A stretch of 64,000 nucleotides of DNA, taken from Collimonas sp. OK307 (lineage in GTDB: Bacteria > Pseudomonadota > Gammaproteobacteria > Burkholderiales > Burkholderiaceae_D). The stretch is taken from the NCBI RefSeq assembly GCF_900113705.1, contig NZ_FOQI01000015.1, forward strand, positions 62,001-126,000, given 5' to 3'. Both the position numbers and the translations under genes were made by a program. Below, in pieces: positions 1 to 10,439 of the stretch; the first letter of the stretch is position 1; each line of letters begins with the position of its first letter. The notes under the pieces were generated by a model. It worked only from the letters and a program-made list of their open reading frames with translations, was not told the origin of the DNA and ran no database searches.

Positions 1-948
1 GGCATCCTGGCAAATATTTTGTTCTAGCGCATCGCCGATAACTGCTTCTAGTAGCGTACTGGCATGGGGGGCGGGTTCGCTGTCGGATAATTCCAGGAGT
101 ACATAGTGCGGGTGGTGCTCTGCGAAGGGAAACGGCAATCGGGGGAAATGCCTGGCTACCAGTTGCAGGCACAGGTCGGACATCAGTTCAAAACCGGTCA
201 GGGTGGCGCCGCAGCGGTCTTGCGCCAGGCTTAGCAGGCGCAGGGCGTCGGCTGGGGTCTGGACTGCAGCTAGCGCGGTGAGTTGGACTTTCGGCTGCGG
301 AAATATTTTCAGTACGGCTGCAGTGATGATGCCCAGCGTGCCTTCGGCGCCGATGAACAGGTCGCGCAGGTCGTAACCGGTGTTGTCTTTGCGTAGTCCG
401 CGCAGGCCGTGCAGGATTTCGCCTTGGGCGGTGACTACTTCCAGTCCGAGGCAGAGTTCGCGGGTGTTGCCGTAGCGGAGTACGGCGGTGCCGCCGGCGT
501 TGGTGGAGAGGTTGCCGCCTATGGTGCAGCTGCCTTCGGCTGCCAGTGACAGGGGGAGCAGGCGCTGTTCGGCGGCGGCGGCTTCCTGGATGTGTTGCAG
601 GATGCAGCCGGCTTCGACGGTGACGGTGTGGTTGAGTGGGTCGACGGCGCGGATCTTGTTGAGGCGTTTTAGCGATAGGACGATTGCTTGGCCGCTTTGG
701 TCGGGGACGCTGCCAAGTACCAGGCCGGTGTTGCCGCCTTGGGGGACGATCGGGATCTGGAATTTTTCGCAGAGTTTTACGATGGCTGCTACTTCGGCGG
801 TGTCGGCGGGTTTGACCACGGCCAGCGCGGTGCCGGTGTAACGCTGACGCTGGTCGGTCAGATATGCAGCCTTGTCGGCCTCATCCGTGAGAACGTGTGC
901 AGCGCCAATAGCACTACGGCAACCATCCAGAAATTCAGTGTTTTTCAT
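1..948 (-). CDS. FAD-binding oxidoreductase (GlcD / D-2-hydroxyacid dehydrogenase type), 3' part cut off by the window edge
   Basis: Open from an ATG at 948 to the window edge with no stop, so only the first ~316 residues are seen. They fit the FAD-linked oxidase family (FAD_binding_4, PCMH fold) that oxidises 2-hydroxyacids such as D-lactate, glycolate or D-2-hydroxyglutarate. The FAD-contacting loop PQGGNTG lies at residues 69-75, a second motif TIGGNLSTNAGG follows at about 130, and GAEGTLGIIT is near residue 200. The start of the C-terminal substrate domain (FAD-oxidase_C) is present before the cut. Substrate cannot be told from this part. Downstream gene lies outside the window; upstream is a repeat-rich gap. 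Confidence 0.88.
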   Translation of the reverse strand, partial: MKNTEFLDGCRSAIGAAHVLTDEADKAAYLTDQRQRYTGTALAVVKPADTAEVAAIVKLCEKFQIPIVPQGGNTGLVLGSVPDQSGQAIVLSLKRLNKIRAVDPLNHTVTVEAGCILQHIQEAAAAEQRLLPLSLAAEGSCTIGGNLSTNAGGTAVLRYGNTRELCLGLEVVTAQGEILHGLRGLRKDNTGYDLRDLFIGAEGTLGIITAAVLKIFPQPKVQLTALAAVQTPADALRLLSLAQDRCGATLTGFELMSDLCLQLVARHFPRLPFPFAEHHPHYVLLELSDSEPAPHASTLLEAVIGDALEQNICQDA

Positions 949-1269
949 GTCCAGGTTCAGCAAAAAAAGCTAAATGGGGTCAGAGTTTTTTTTCGCGCCC
1001 TTTGCGAAAATTACTCTGACCCCTTTTAGCGGACCACGGAGTACGTACGCGGGCGTTCGACGCGAATTCTCGTTATCTAATACGGTTGCTACTCCGTGGG
1101 TACATGCCGGGGGTAGTCCGGCGGCTAGTCACTTTTCTTGCTTCGCCAAGAAAAGTAACCAAAAGAAGGCGACCGCAAAGCCACTGCCTTCCCTTCGGTC
1201 AGGTCCCCATGCGGACTTCAAAGTCAAAAGCCGCGTCAAAAACAACCGCAACTGCAACCCGGTAATTTT
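949..1269. repeat. Gene-free stretch holding three successive inverted repeats
   Basis: No credible gene. (1) A nested palindrome at 969-1030: arms 969-986 and 1013-1030 match at 17 of 18 positions and contain GGGGTCAGAGT, with an inner hairpin TTTCGC/GCGAAA. (2) CCACGGAGTA at 1034-1043 is repeated inverted at about 1089-1100. (3) A perfect 10-bp stem ACTTTTCTTG (1131-1140) / CAAGAAAAGT (1147-1156) with loop CTTCGC. The GGGGTCAGAGT palindrome resembles REP-type repeats mobilised by RAYT transposases, and the third hairpin resembles a motif widely scattered between genes in betaproteobacteria; both parallels are from memory. The third hairpin could also end transcription of a neighbour, though it lacks a T-run. 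Confidence 0.6.
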
Positions 1270-2381
<1,112 letters not shown>

Positions 2382-2449
2382 TCACGCTGCAAATGCGCGT
2401 TGGATCGCGAAGCTCGGCAGCAACGCGGGCGGGCAAGATTAGGTAAAAC

Positions 2450-3757
2450 ATGAAGTCAATAAAATTTTCCGGATTACGCGGCCTGTCCTGGTCGGAATTG
2501 CGCGATCTGTTTCGGTTCGCGGCGCGCCGCCTGGATGAGGAGCGCTTGCCGCAAGTGGCCGGTAGCCTGACCTTTACCTCGATTCTGGCACTGGTGCCGA
2601 TGCTGACCATCGCGCTGGCGATCTTTACCGTGTTTCCGTTGTTCGGCACTTTTCGCGCTTCGCTGGAGCAGTATTTCGTGCATAACCTGATGCCGCGCGG
2701 GTTCTCCGATACGATTCTCAATTCTCTCAATCAGTTTGCCAGTAAATCGGCCAAATTATCGGCGGTCGGCGGCATTGCGCTGATCGTGACTTCGGTGTTG
2801 ACGATGTCGACGGTCGACCACGTGTTCAACCGCATCTGGCGGGTCAAGACCCAACGCCCATGGATCCACAGGGTGCTGGTGTATTGGGCGATTATCACGC
2901 TAGGGCCGCTGCTGATCGGTATTTCGATCAGCGTCACATCTAATATTTCGGCGGTTACCAATGGGCTGGTGATGAGCTGGGTCGGCAACTGGTTTTATAC
3001 GCTGGTGTCGATAGCGTTGACTACCGGTGCTTTTACCCTGCTGTACGTGGCGGTGCCGAATCAACGGGTGGACTGGCGCGACGCGGTGTGGGGCGGCTTG
3101 CTGGCCGGTATCGCGTTTGAAATCGCCAAGCGTTTCTTTGCCGCCTATGTGATCAAGTTTCCGACCTACACCATGGTCTACGGCGCCTTGGCCGCCTTGC
3201 CGATTTTCTTGTTGTGGATCTACATGTTATGGATGATCACGCTGGTCGGCGCCTTGCTGGTGGCGGCGTTGCCGGTAGTGAAATATGAACGTTGGTGGCA
3301 TGTGCCGACCCCGGGCAGCGCTTTCGTTGATGCGATGGCGGTATTGGGCGTGCTGTATCAAGCCAGGACCGAGGGCAATTCAGCCGCAGTGGATGCATCG
3401 CAGATACGCCGCGCAACCCGGTTGGGTTTCGATGAGTCAGAGAGCTTGCTGCAGCAAATGCTGGAGATCGGCTGGGTCGGCTGCGTACAGACCGAGATGC
3501 AGGCCAGAAGCCAGTGGGGGCGTAAAGTACGTGTCAGTATCGATGGCTGGATTTTACTGGCTAATCCGGATGTGCTGAAACTTGCAGACATCTACCGCTT
3601 GTTCGTGTGCAACCTGGTAGCGGCCAAAGTGACTAAATCAGCGCTGGCATGGCAGGTTGAAGCTGCCATAGAGCAAGGCCTGGAACAGACCCTGGCGGCG
3701 TATTTTATCGCGGGCGGACTAGTACAGCCTCAACTTGAGAGTGCCGCAGCGTCCTAG
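2450..3757 (+). CDS. YihY family inner-membrane protein (formerly mis-assigned as RNase BN)
   Basis: 435 aa. The N-terminal ~280 residues carry six hydrophobic segments of the Virul_fac_BrkB/YihY family, with the characteristic GSLTFTSILALVPMLTIAL near residues 41-60 and the late segment LPIFLLWIYMLWMITLVGALL near 250-270. The remaining ~150 residues are soluble and helical, a C-terminal extension often present in betaproteobacterial members. Transport substrate is not established for the family; the old RNase BN assignment is wrong, that activity belonging to RNase Z. Stands alone and is followed by a hairpin terminator. Confidence 0.92.
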   Translation: MKSIKFSGLRGLSWSELRDLFRFAARRLDEERLPQVAGSLTFTSILALVPMLTIALAIFTVFPLFGTFRASLEQYFVHNLMPRGFSDTILNSLNQFASKSAKLSAVGGIALIVTSVLTMSTVDHVFNRIWRVKTQRPWIHRVLVYWAIITLGPLLIGISISVTSNISAVTNGLVMSWVGNWFYTLVSIALTTGAFTLLYVAVPNQRVDWRDAVWGGLLAGIAFEIAKRFFAAYVIKFPTYTMVYGALAALPIFLLWIYMLWMITLVGALLVAALPVVKYERWWHVPTPGSAFVDAMAVLGVLYQARTEGNSAAVDASQIRRATRLGFDESESLLQQMLEIGWVGCVQTEMQARSQWGRKVRVSIDGWILLANPDVLKLADIYRLFVCNLVAAKVTKSALAWQVEAAIEQGLEQTLAAYFIAGGLVQPQLESAAAS

Positions 3758-3903
3758 TCCCGGGACTCGGAAATAGCTGATTTGCGCCAGGTTTTTGTAC
3801 GTCGCATGTGTGTAATTAATTACAAACCGGCGCTGTTTTGTGGGCATTCGATGGTTGTTTTTTTGTGATGTTTAAAAGTAAATTAATCGTTATTTTAAGG
3901 GAT

Positions 3904-3935
3904 AAACGGTCCACATTGCTGTGAGCCGTTTTTTT
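3904..3935 (+). terminator. Rho-independent terminator after yihY
   Basis: AAACGG (3904-3909) pairs with CCGTTT (3926-3931), the loop side has further partial pairing (CCACA with TGTG), and a run of seven T ends the stem. It lies about 150 bp past the yihY stop, between convergent genes; the run of T fits plus-strand termination. Confidence 0.6.
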
Positions 3936-3945
3936 ACATGATTAA

Positions 3946-4263
3946 TTAAAAAGAAACCTGGCCGGTCAGCATCTGCCAGTACATGACCCAATCGCCAAGG
4001 AAAGAGTAGAGCGGTTGTTTAAAGGTGGCGGGACGGTTCTTCTCGAATACGAAATGGCCGACCCAGGCAAAGCCGTAACCGCACGCCAGCGCCACCGGCA
4101 ACCAGTACCAGGCGCCGGTCAGCACCAGCGCGACCAACGCCAGCAGCGCCAGCGTCGAGCCGGCGAAATGCAGTTGGCGGCAAGTGCGGTTGCTGTGCTG
4201 GCTCAGGTAACTTGGATAAAACTCGGCAAACGTCTCGTATTTCTTTTCAAGTACGGTAGGCAT
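3946..4263 (-). CDS. DUF962 / Mpo1-like membrane protein
   Basis: 105 aa. The N-terminal signature KKYETFAEFYPSYLSQHSN and the CRQLHFAGSTLALLALVAL segment match the DUF962 (YGL010w/Mpo1-like) family. Two or three hydrophobic stretches follow, and the invariant HFVFEKNRPATF element lies near residues 70-81. Yeast Mpo1 is an iron-dependent dioxygenase that alpha-oxidises 2-hydroxy-palmitate; whether bacterial members do the same is unknown. The conserved His residues in H23, H32 and H70 are compatible with metal binding (inference). Separated by 31 bp from the hydrolase upstream, so likely co-transcribed. Confidence 0.85.
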   Translation of the reverse strand: MPTVLEKKYETFAEFYPSYLSQHSNRTCRQLHFAGSTLALLALVALVLTGAWYWLPVALACGYGFAWVGHFVFEKNRPATFKQPLYSFLGDWVMYWQMLTGQVSF

Positions 4264-4294
4264 GGCGTCTCCTCGAAGTTACTGTTCTTTAAGC

Positions 4295-5170
4295 TTAATC
4301 CCCCTTGATGGCAGCTGCAACTGCTGAGGAAGAGCGCAGCGCCGCCGTGGCAAACTTGAACAAATGATCCAGTACCGCATCCGGCTGTTCCGCCATCAAT
4401 GCATGGCCGCTGGCTTCTACCTGCACTACCTTGGCATGTTTGATCGCAGTAATCAGGCCGGCCGCGGCTTTGGCGGGTGTCATGACATCGCGTTGGCCGA
4501 GCAGGAACAGGGTAGGGCAAGTCACGGCTTGCGATGCCTGTTCGCCGTTTGCATAACTGTTGCATGCTGCAAAGTCGGTATAGAACACGGTCGGCTTGCT
4601 TTCTGATTGGCGAGCAATGCGCTGCATCAGGCGTTGGCTGGCTCCCTGTACGTAGAATCCCGGGCCGGGGGCAGAGGGTTTGGGTGAAATAGTCGAATGC
4701 GACCAGATGTTCACCATGTCGATCGCACTATGTTGCGCATTATTGGCGGCATCGAGCAGCGCATCGGCGACTTTCATCGGATACGCAGTGCCGACCAGGG
4801 CAATGCCTGCGATACGCGCGGAGCTTGCTGCGCGACCGGCAGTTTCCAGTGCAATCAGCGAACCCATGCTGTGTCCGACCAGGATCGCTTTGGTGACACC
4901 CGCAGCGTCCAGCAACGAATTCAACCATTCTGACAATTCCTCGATGGTGGCCAGGGCGGGACCCTGGCTGCGCCCATGTCCCGGCAGATCCACCGCCAGG
5001 ACACCGAAGCCATGATGGGCGAAATAGCGGGTTTGCAAGATCCACACAGAATGGTCGTTCTGACCGCCGTGGATAAACACCGCAGTCGGCAAAGCCGGGT
5101 TGAAGGCTTTGCCGCCGGTATAACAATAAGTATCGTAATCTGTGCTGCGGAAGTGTGTTTTTAGTAACAT
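4295..5170 (-). CDS. Alpha/beta hydrolase
   Basis: 291 aa alpha/beta-hydrolase fold. Visible features: HGG oxyanion segment at residues 34-36, DLPGHGRSQG at 61-70, nucleophile elbow GHSMGS with Ser101, acid in LLGQRDVMTPA at about Asp228, and catalytic His in ASGHALM at about His256. Substrate unknown. Its ATG follows the stop of the sulfhydrylase gene with one base between (TGA G ATG), so the two are surely one operon. This pairing suggests action on an acyl ester or thioester in sulfur amino acid metabolism, or simply a housekeeping esterase; that is inference only. Confidence 0.9.
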   Translation of the reverse strand: MLLKTHFRSTDYDTYCYTGGKAFNPALPTAVFIHGGQNDHSVWILQTRYFAHHGFGVLAVDLPGHGRSQGPALATIEELSEWLNSLLDAAGVTKAILVGHSMGSLIALETAGRAASSARIAGIALVGTAYPMKVADALLDAANNAQHSAIDMVNIWSHSTISPKPSAPGPGFYVQGASQRLMQRIARQSESKPTVFYTDFAACNSYANGEQASQAVTCPTLFLLGQRDVMTPAKAAAGLITAIKHAKVVQVEASGHALMAEQPDAVLDHLFKFATAALRSSSAVAAAIKGD

Positions 5171-5171
5171 C

Positions 5172-6494
5172 TCATTGTTCCTTCCGCTCGGCGCGCTGTG
5201 ACATTTTCAGGCCGTGGGCCAGGTCTTCAATCAGATCCTCGACGTTTTCCAGGCCTATCGACAGCCTCAAGGTGCCTTCGGTAATGCCGGAGGCCGCCAG
5301 TTGCTCGCTCGGGACCCGGAAGTGGGTGGTCGAGGCCGGATGGATGACCAGCGATTTGGCATCGCCGACATTAGCCAGGTGGGAAAATATCTTGAGCGAT
5401 TCCACCATGCGCCGGCCGGCTGCGCGATCGCCCTTGAGGTTGAACGAGAACACCGCGCCGCAGCCTTTTGGCAGCAGTGTCTTGCTCAGCGCATGGCCGG
5501 GATGCGAAGGCAATTCAGGATAGGCGACCGACTCGACCGCAGCGTGCGCCGCCAGGAATTCGACTACCTTACGAGTATTGGCGACATGCTTTTCCATGCG
5601 TAGCGCTAGCGTCTCTATGCCTTGCAGGATGGCGAAAGCATTGTGCGGACTCATGACCGCGCCGAAATCGCGCAATCCTTCGCGGCGGGCGCGCAAGGAA
5701 AACGGTGCGACTGTCGATTCCTCCGAAAACACCATGCCGTGGAAACCTTCGTACGGCTCGCACAATTCGCTGAAGCGGCCGGTTTTTTCATACGCTTGCT
5801 GCCAATCGAAAGTGCCGCCGTCCACCAGCAGGCCGCCGACTGCGGTGCCGTGGCCGCACAGGAATTTGGTGGCCGAGTGGAACACCAGGTCGGCGCCATG
5901 ATCGAACGGGCGCAGCAGGTACGGCGTGGTAAACGTGGCATCTACCATCAGCGGCAGATAATGCTCATGCGCCAGGGCCGCAATGCGCGGGATATCCAGC
6001 ACGTCCAGCCCAGGATTGCCGAGCGTCTCGCCGAACAGTACTTTGGTATTCGGCCTGATCGCCGCGCGCCAGGCATCCAGGTCGCTCGGATCGACAAAGG
6101 TAGTTTCGATGCCGAAGCGTTTCATGGTGTAGGACAGCAGGTTGTGCGAACCGCCATACAAGGCGCGCGACGCCACGATATGCGAGCCGGCGCCGGCGAT
6201 AGTGGCCAGGCCCAGATGCATGGCCGCTTGTCCGCTGGCGACAGCAATTCCGGCGACGCCGCCTTCGAGCGCGGCGATGCGCTCTTCCAGCACAGCGTTG
6301 GTGGGGTTGGAAATGCGCGAATACACGTGGCCTGCGCGTTCCATATTGAACAGTGAGGCAGCGTGGTCGGAATCCTTGAAGACAAAGGCCGAGGTCAGGT
6401 AGATCGGCGTGGCGCGGGCGCCGGTGGCCGGATCAGGGACGCTGCCGGCGTGCAGCGACAGGGTGTCGAAGCCGGGGTAATGGGGGGCGCTCAT
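5172..6494 (-). CDS. O-acetylhomoserine aminocarboxypropyltransferase / sulfhydrylase (MetY-type PLP enzyme)
   Basis: 440 aa, Cys/Met metabolism PLP-dependent family. It begins with the MetY-like FDTLSLHAG motif at residues 9-17. The YSRISNPTNAVLEERIAALEGG segment follows near 57-78, and the PLP Lys lies in the SATKF motif at about residue 210. The enzyme forms homocysteine from O-acetylhomoserine and sulfide in direct sulfhydrylation. Closely related members act as methionine gamma-lyases or cystathionine enzymes, but the length (~430-440) and N-terminus favour the sulfhydrylase. First gene of an operon with the alpha/beta hydrolase; divergent from the CBS-domain gene. No SAM riboswitch is apparent in the 139-bp gap. 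Confidence 0.88.
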   Translation of the reverse strand: MSAPHYPGFDTLSLHAGSVPDPATGARATPIYLTSAFVFKDSDHAASLFNMERAGHVYSRISNPTNAVLEERIAALEGGVAGIAVASGQAAMHLGLATIAGAGSHIVASRALYGGSHNLLSYTMKRFGIETTFVDPSDLDAWRAAIRPNTKVLFGETLGNPGLDVLDIPRIAALAHEHYLPLMVDATFTTPYLLRPFDHGADLVFHSATKFLCGHGTAVGGLLVDGGTFDWQQAYEKTGRFSELCEPYEGFHGMVFSEESTVAPFSLRARREGLRDFGAVMSPHNAFAILQGIETLALRMEKHVANTRKVVEFLAAHAAVESVAYPELPSHPGHALSKTLLPKGCGAVFSFNLKGDRAAGRRMVESLKIFSHLANVGDAKSLVIHPASTTHFRVPSEQLAASGITEGTLRLSIGLENVEDLIEDLAHGLKMSQRAERKEQ

Positions 6495-6633
6495 GGTGTT
6501 TGCTGTCTCCTTCTATTCTTGAAATATGAGAACTCGTTCTACTCGTGATGCGCTGCGCGGTAGATTTTTAGTCTGGCTTAGGCTACATTCTGGATATAAG
6601 CAAGCATAACTCAAGCAAAGGCAGGATGGCCCC

Positions 6634-7080
6634 ATGAAAGTTTCTGAGATCCTCAAAGTCAAAGGCAATATTCTCTACACAGTGACGCCGGAAACGCCGT
6701 TGATCGACGCCGTCAATACGATGGCGGAAAAAGATATCGGTTCGCTGGTAGTGATGGAGTTCGGTACGCTGGTGGGGATGCTGACTTTCCGTGAAGTGAT
6801 GAACGCGATTCACCAGAACGGTGGTGCGGTCGGCAGCAACACGGTGCGCAAGCATATGGACGACAGCCCGATTACCGTCACGCCCGATACGGAAGTCAAT
6901 GAAGTGCGACGTATCATGCTGGAGCGCCACGCACGTTACGTACCGATCATGGATGCCCGCACCTTGCTGGGCGTGATGTCGTTTTATGACGTAGCCAAAG
7001 CGGTGCTGGACGCCCAGGGTTTTGAAAACAAGATGCTGAAAGCCTACATTCGCGACTGGCCGTCCAACGCCGACGAATAG
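6634..7080 (+). CDS. Two-CBS-domain protein
   Basis: 148 aa made almost entirely of a tandem CBS pair (about residues 8-63 and 72-130). Motifs: TPETPLIDAVNTMAEKDIGSLVVM in the first repeat and VTPDTEVNEVRRIMLERHARYVPIMD in the second. Stand-alone CBS pairs (Bateman modules) bind adenine nucleotides and sense energy state or regulate partner enzymes; the partner here is unknown. SD-like GGATGG lies just before the ATG. Single-gene unit closed by a clear terminator. Confidence 0.9.
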   Translation: MKVSEILKVKGNILYTVTPETPLIDAVNTMAEKDIGSLVVMEFGTLVGMLTFREVMNAIHQNGGAVGSNTVRKHMDDSPITVTPDTEVNEVRRIMLERHARYVPIMDARTLLGVMSFYDVAKAVLDAQGFENKMLKAYIRDWPSNADE

Positions 7081-7102
7081 GATTTGTTTAAAGCTTGTCA
7101 GG

Positions 7103-7141
7103 AACCGTTTGTGGCAGGGAGATGCCGCAAACGGTTTTTTT
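7103..7141 (+). terminator. Rho-independent terminator after the CBS-domain gene
   Basis: AACCGTTTG (7103-7111) pairs with CAAACGGTT (7128-7136), the stem extends inward (GGCA/TGCC), and seven T follow. Begins 22 bp after the CDS stop. Confidence 0.85.
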
Positions 7142-7225
7142 GCGTAATTGTGTAAGTTTTAAAAAATATTAAAACAGTAATGCATTCGTCGCTGCCGAGG
7201 CGCGCCCCTTCCCATTAGTCCACTT

Positions 7226-9112
7226 ATGTCCAAATCCAGTCAATTTGCCCTGCTGCGCCAGCGACGCTTCGCTCCTTTCTTCTGGACCCAGTTCTTTGGC
7301 GCTTTCAACGACAACGTATTCAAGACCGCCTTGCTGACGATCCTGACTTACGAAGCGTTGAGCTGGACCAGCATGGATGTCAATCTGTTGAACAACCTGA
7401 TTCCGGGTTTGTTCATTTTGCCGTTTGTGGTGTTTTCGGCGACTGCCGGCCAACTGGCCGACAAGTTCGAGAAATCGCGCCTGGCGCGTTATGTAAAGGT
7501 ACTGGAAATTGTCATCATGGCGATTGCCGCCGTGGGCTGGATGACGCATAGCTTATGGCTGTTGGTTCTGGCGGTGGTGGGCATGGGTGTCCATTCGACC
7601 ATTTTCGGGCCGGTCAAGTACGCCTATCTGCCGCAGCAGCTGCGTCAGGATGAACTGGTCGGCGGCAATGGCATTATCGAGATGGGAACTTTCGTCGGCA
7701 TCTTGTTGGGTGAAGTGCTGGGCGCGGTGCTGGTGGTGCACAAGCCGTGGGGTATCGAACTGGTGGCGGGCGGTACCTTGGCGATTGCGGTCGTCGGCTG
7801 GCTGTTCAGCCGCGGCATCCCGCTGACGCCGGCCGCCGAACCGGCGTTGAAGATCAATTGGAACCCGATTACCGAAACGGTGCGCAACCTGGGATTTTCC
7901 CGCAAGAACCGGCCGGTGTTCCTGGCTATGCTGGCCAACTCGTGGTTCTGGTTTTACGGCGCGATCGTGCTGGCGCAGTTCCCGTTGTATGCGAAAAATT
8001 ACCTGCATGGCGACCATAGCGTTTTTGTCCTGTTGCTGACGGTATTCTCGCTCGGCGTCGGCACCGGCTCGCTGCTGTGCGAACGCTTGTCGGGCCACAA
8101 GGTGGAAATCGGGCTGGTGCCGTTTGGCGCGATCGGCCTGTCGGTGTTTGGTTTCGACCTGTTTCTTGCCAGCCTCGGCTACACCAATACCACGATGGTC
8201 GACATGGCCGGTTTTGTGCAGCAGCACGGCAGCTGGCGCATCCTGTTCGACTGCGTAATGATCGGCCTGTTCGGCGGCCTGTATATCGTGCCGCTGTTTG
8301 CCGTGATCCAGACCCGTTGCGACCGCCGGCATCTGTCGCGCACGATTGCCGGCATGAATATCATGAACGCCTTGTTCATGGTGGCGGCGGCGCTGGTAGC
8401 GATGACCTTGTTGAGTTTCGGTTTCACGATTCCGCAGATTTTCCTGGTTACCGCGATTCTCAATGCCATCGTCGCGTTGTATATTTTCACGGTGGTGCCG
8501 GAATACCTGGTGCGTTTCGTGGCCTGGATATTGATTCATACCATCCATCGGGTCCGCACCATCAACCGCGACCGTATTCCGGACGAAGGCGCTGCGGTGC
8601 TGGTCTGTAACCACGTCAGTTACGTCGATGCGATCGTGATCATGGCGGCTAGTCCGCGGCCCATCCGTTTTGTGATGGATCACCGGATTTTCAAAATCCC
8701 GGTGCTGGCCTGGCTGTTCAAAACCGCCAAGGCGATTCCGATTGCGCCGGCCAAGGAAAATCCGGAATTGATGGAGCGCGCGTTTGCGCAAATCGCTGCA
8801 GCGCTGGAAGATGGCGACCTGGTCTGTATTTTCCCGGAAGGTAAATTGACCAGCACCGGTGAAATGAACGAATTCCGAGGCGGCATCAAGAAAATCATCG
8901 ACCGCACGCCAGTGCCCGTGATCCCGATGGCATTGAGCGGTTTGTGGGGGAGTATGTGGACCCGTGGTGCCGGCAATCCCTTTCAACGCTCGTTCAAGCG
9001 CGGTCCGCTATCGGCTCTGCAACTGACGGTGGGTGAAGCGGTAGCGCCGACTCAGGCGACGCCGGAATATTTGCAGCAGCAAGTACAGACTTTGCGCGGC
9101 GCCTGGCAGTGA
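7226..9112 (+). CDS. MFS transporter fused to 1-acyl-sn-glycerol-3-phosphate acyltransferase (LplT-PlsC type)
   Basis: 628 aa two-domain protein. Residues ~1-415 form a 12-helix MFS carrier like the lysophospholipid flippase LplT (start FALLRQRRFAPFFWTQFFGAFNDN). Residues ~430-625 form a PlsC acyltransferase with the NHVSYVD box (H462-D467) and FPEGKLT box (from about 536). By analogy with E. coli LplT plus Aas, it would take lysophospholipids across the inner membrane and re-acylate them; the acyl-ACP synthetase domain of Aas is absent here. Such fusions are common in Proteobacteria. Single gene between a terminator and aroC. Confidence 0.9.
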   Translation: MSKSSQFALLRQRRFAPFFWTQFFGAFNDNVFKTALLTILTYEALSWTSMDVNLLNNLIPGLFILPFVVFSATAGQLADKFEKSRLARYVKVLEIVIMAIAAVGWMTHSLWLLVLAVVGMGVHSTIFGPVKYAYLPQQLRQDELVGGNGIIEMGTFVGILLGEVLGAVLVVHKPWGIELVAGGTLAIAVVGWLFSRGIPLTPAAEPALKINWNPITETVRNLGFSRKNRPVFLAMLANSWFWFYGAIVLAQFPLYAKNYLHGDHSVFVLLLTVFSLGVGTGSLLCERLSGHKVEIGLVPFGAIGLSVFGFDLFLASLGYTNTTMVDMAGFVQQHGSWRILFDCVMIGLFGGLYIVPLFAVIQTRCDRRHLSRTIAGMNIMNALFMVAAALVAMTLLSFGFTIPQIFLVTAILNAIVALYIFTVVPEYLVRFVAWILIHTIHRVRTINRDRIPDEGAAVLVCNHVSYVDAIVIMAASPRPIRFVMDHRIFKIPVLAWLFKTAKAIPIAPAKENPELMERAFAQIAAALEDGDLVCIFPEGKLTSTGEMNEFRGGIKKIIDRTPVPVIPMALSGLWGSMWTRGAGNPFQRSFKRGPLSALQLTVGEAVAPTQATPEYLQQQVQTLRGAWQ

Positions 9113-9241
9113 ATTCCGCCATCCTCGCGGACGCGGGAATGAAGTGGGGTGTTGAAATGATAACTATTGGCGCCCGATTCACTATCACGGCAGCTGCGCT
9201 GGTAAAATTACATTTTTCAGCCCCTTTTTATCTGGATCATC

Positions 9242-10333
9242 ATGCCCGGCAATACCTTCGGCAGTCTGTTTAGCGTCACCAATTTCGGCGAATCACACGG
9301 TCCGGCCATCGGCTGCATAGTCGACGGCTGCCCGCCGGGACTGGAATTGTCCGAAGCCGATATCCAGCCCGACCTGGATCGCCGCAAACCGGGTACTTCC
9401 CGCCATGTTACCCAGCGCCAGGAGCCGGACACGGTGGAAATCCTGTCCGGCGTCTATGAAGGCAAGACCACCGGCACCCCGATCATGCTGTTGATCCGCA
9501 ACCAGGACCAGCGCAGCAAGGATTACGGCAATATCGTCGACACCTTCCGCCCCGGCCACGCCGATTTTACCTATTGGCAAAAGTACGGCATCCGCGATCC
9601 GCGCGGCGGCGGCCGTTCGTCGGCACGTCTGACGGCGCCAATGGTGGGCGCTGCGGCCATCGCCAAGAAGTGGCTGCTGCAGCAATACGGCACCACTTTC
9701 AAGGGCTGCATGAGCCAGCTGGGCGAAATCCCTGTCGCTTTCGAGTCTTGGGACCACGTACCGAACAACCCGTTTTTTGCCGCCAATGTTAGCCAGATCG
9801 CCGAACTTGAGGCGTATATGGATGCGTTGCGCAAAGATGGCGATTCCTGCGGCGCCCGTATCGATGTCGTCGCTTCCAAGGTGCCGGTAGGCTTGGGCGA
9901 GCCTTTGTACGACAAGCTGGATGCCGAGATCGGCTACGCCATGATGGGTATCAATGCGGTCAAAGGCGTGGAAATCGGCGCCGGTTTTGCCTCGGTGGCG
10001 CAAAAGGGATCGCAGCATGGCGACGAAATCACCCGCAACGGCTTCCTGACCAATAACGCCGGCGGCATCCTGGGCGGCATTTCGAGCGGCCAGGACATCA
10101 CCGTGTCGATCGCCATCAAGCCGACATCCAGCATCCGCACGCCGCGGCAGTCGATCGACAAGCAAGGCAATCCGGCCACGGTCGAGACTTTCGGCCGCCA
10201 CGATCCTTGCGTCGGAATCCGGGCGACACCGATTGCCGAAGCCATGCTGGCCCTGGTGCTGATGGACCATGCCTTGCGGCATCGCGCCCAATGCGGCGAT
10301 GTGCAGGTCGCGCCGCTGGTCGACTCCAAGTAA
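9242..10333 (+). CDS. aroC: Chorismate synthase
   Basis: 363 aa, full length. Converts 5-enolpyruvylshikimate-3-phosphate to chorismate with reduced FMN, last step of the shikimate pathway. Family signatures are all present: [18 protein letters not shown] at residues 17-34, RRKPGTSR near 47, the [15 protein letters not shown] region near 94-110, GGGRSSAR near 122, and C-terminal [19 protein letters not shown]. Stand-alone gene, closed by a GC-rich hairpin. Confidence 0.98.
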   Translation: MPGNTFGSLFSVTNFGESHGPAIGCIVDGCPPGLELSEADIQPDLDRRKPGTSRHVTQRQEPDTVEILSGVYEGKTTGTPIMLLIRNQDQRSKDYGNIVDTFRPGHADFTYWQKYGIRDPRGGGRSSARLTAPMVGAAAIAKKWLLQQYGTTFKGCMSQLGEIPVAFESWDHVPNNPFFAANVSQIAELEAYMDALRKDGDSCGARIDVVASKVPVGLGEPLYDKLDAEIGYAMMGINAVKGVEIGAGFASVAQKGSQHGDEITRNGFLTNNAGGILGGISSGQDITVSIAIKPTSSIRTPRQSIDKQGNPATVETFGRHDPCVGIRATPIAEAMLALVLMDHALRHRAQCGDVQVAPLVDSK

Positions 10334-10339
10334 TTTTCT

Positions 10340-10366
10340 GGCGCCGCCCCACAGTTTGGCGGCGCC
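10340..10366 (+). terminator. Hairpin after aroC, probable terminator
   Basis: Perfect 9-bp stem GGCGCCGCC (10340-10348) / GGCGGCGCC (10358-10366), 7 bp past the aroC stop. Only a weak T-rich tract follows (CTCTTTTCG), so termination strength is uncertain. Confidence 0.6.
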
Positions 10367-10439
10367 CATCCTCTTTTCGTTATTTCCCGTGCGTTGTTGA
10401 TTTACCGGGTTGTTGAACTCCTGCGGCCGATTTTTGTCT

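Noticed and set aside
6495-6633. SAM or other riboswitch before the sulfhydrylase gene
   Set aside because: The short gap lacks the paired stems and conserved blocks such switches need.
7553-8986. 477-codon open frame on the minus strand opposite the MFS-PlsC fusion
   Set aside because: His/Gln/Arg-rich antisense shadow of a clear plus-strand gene; no start signal and no recognisable domain.
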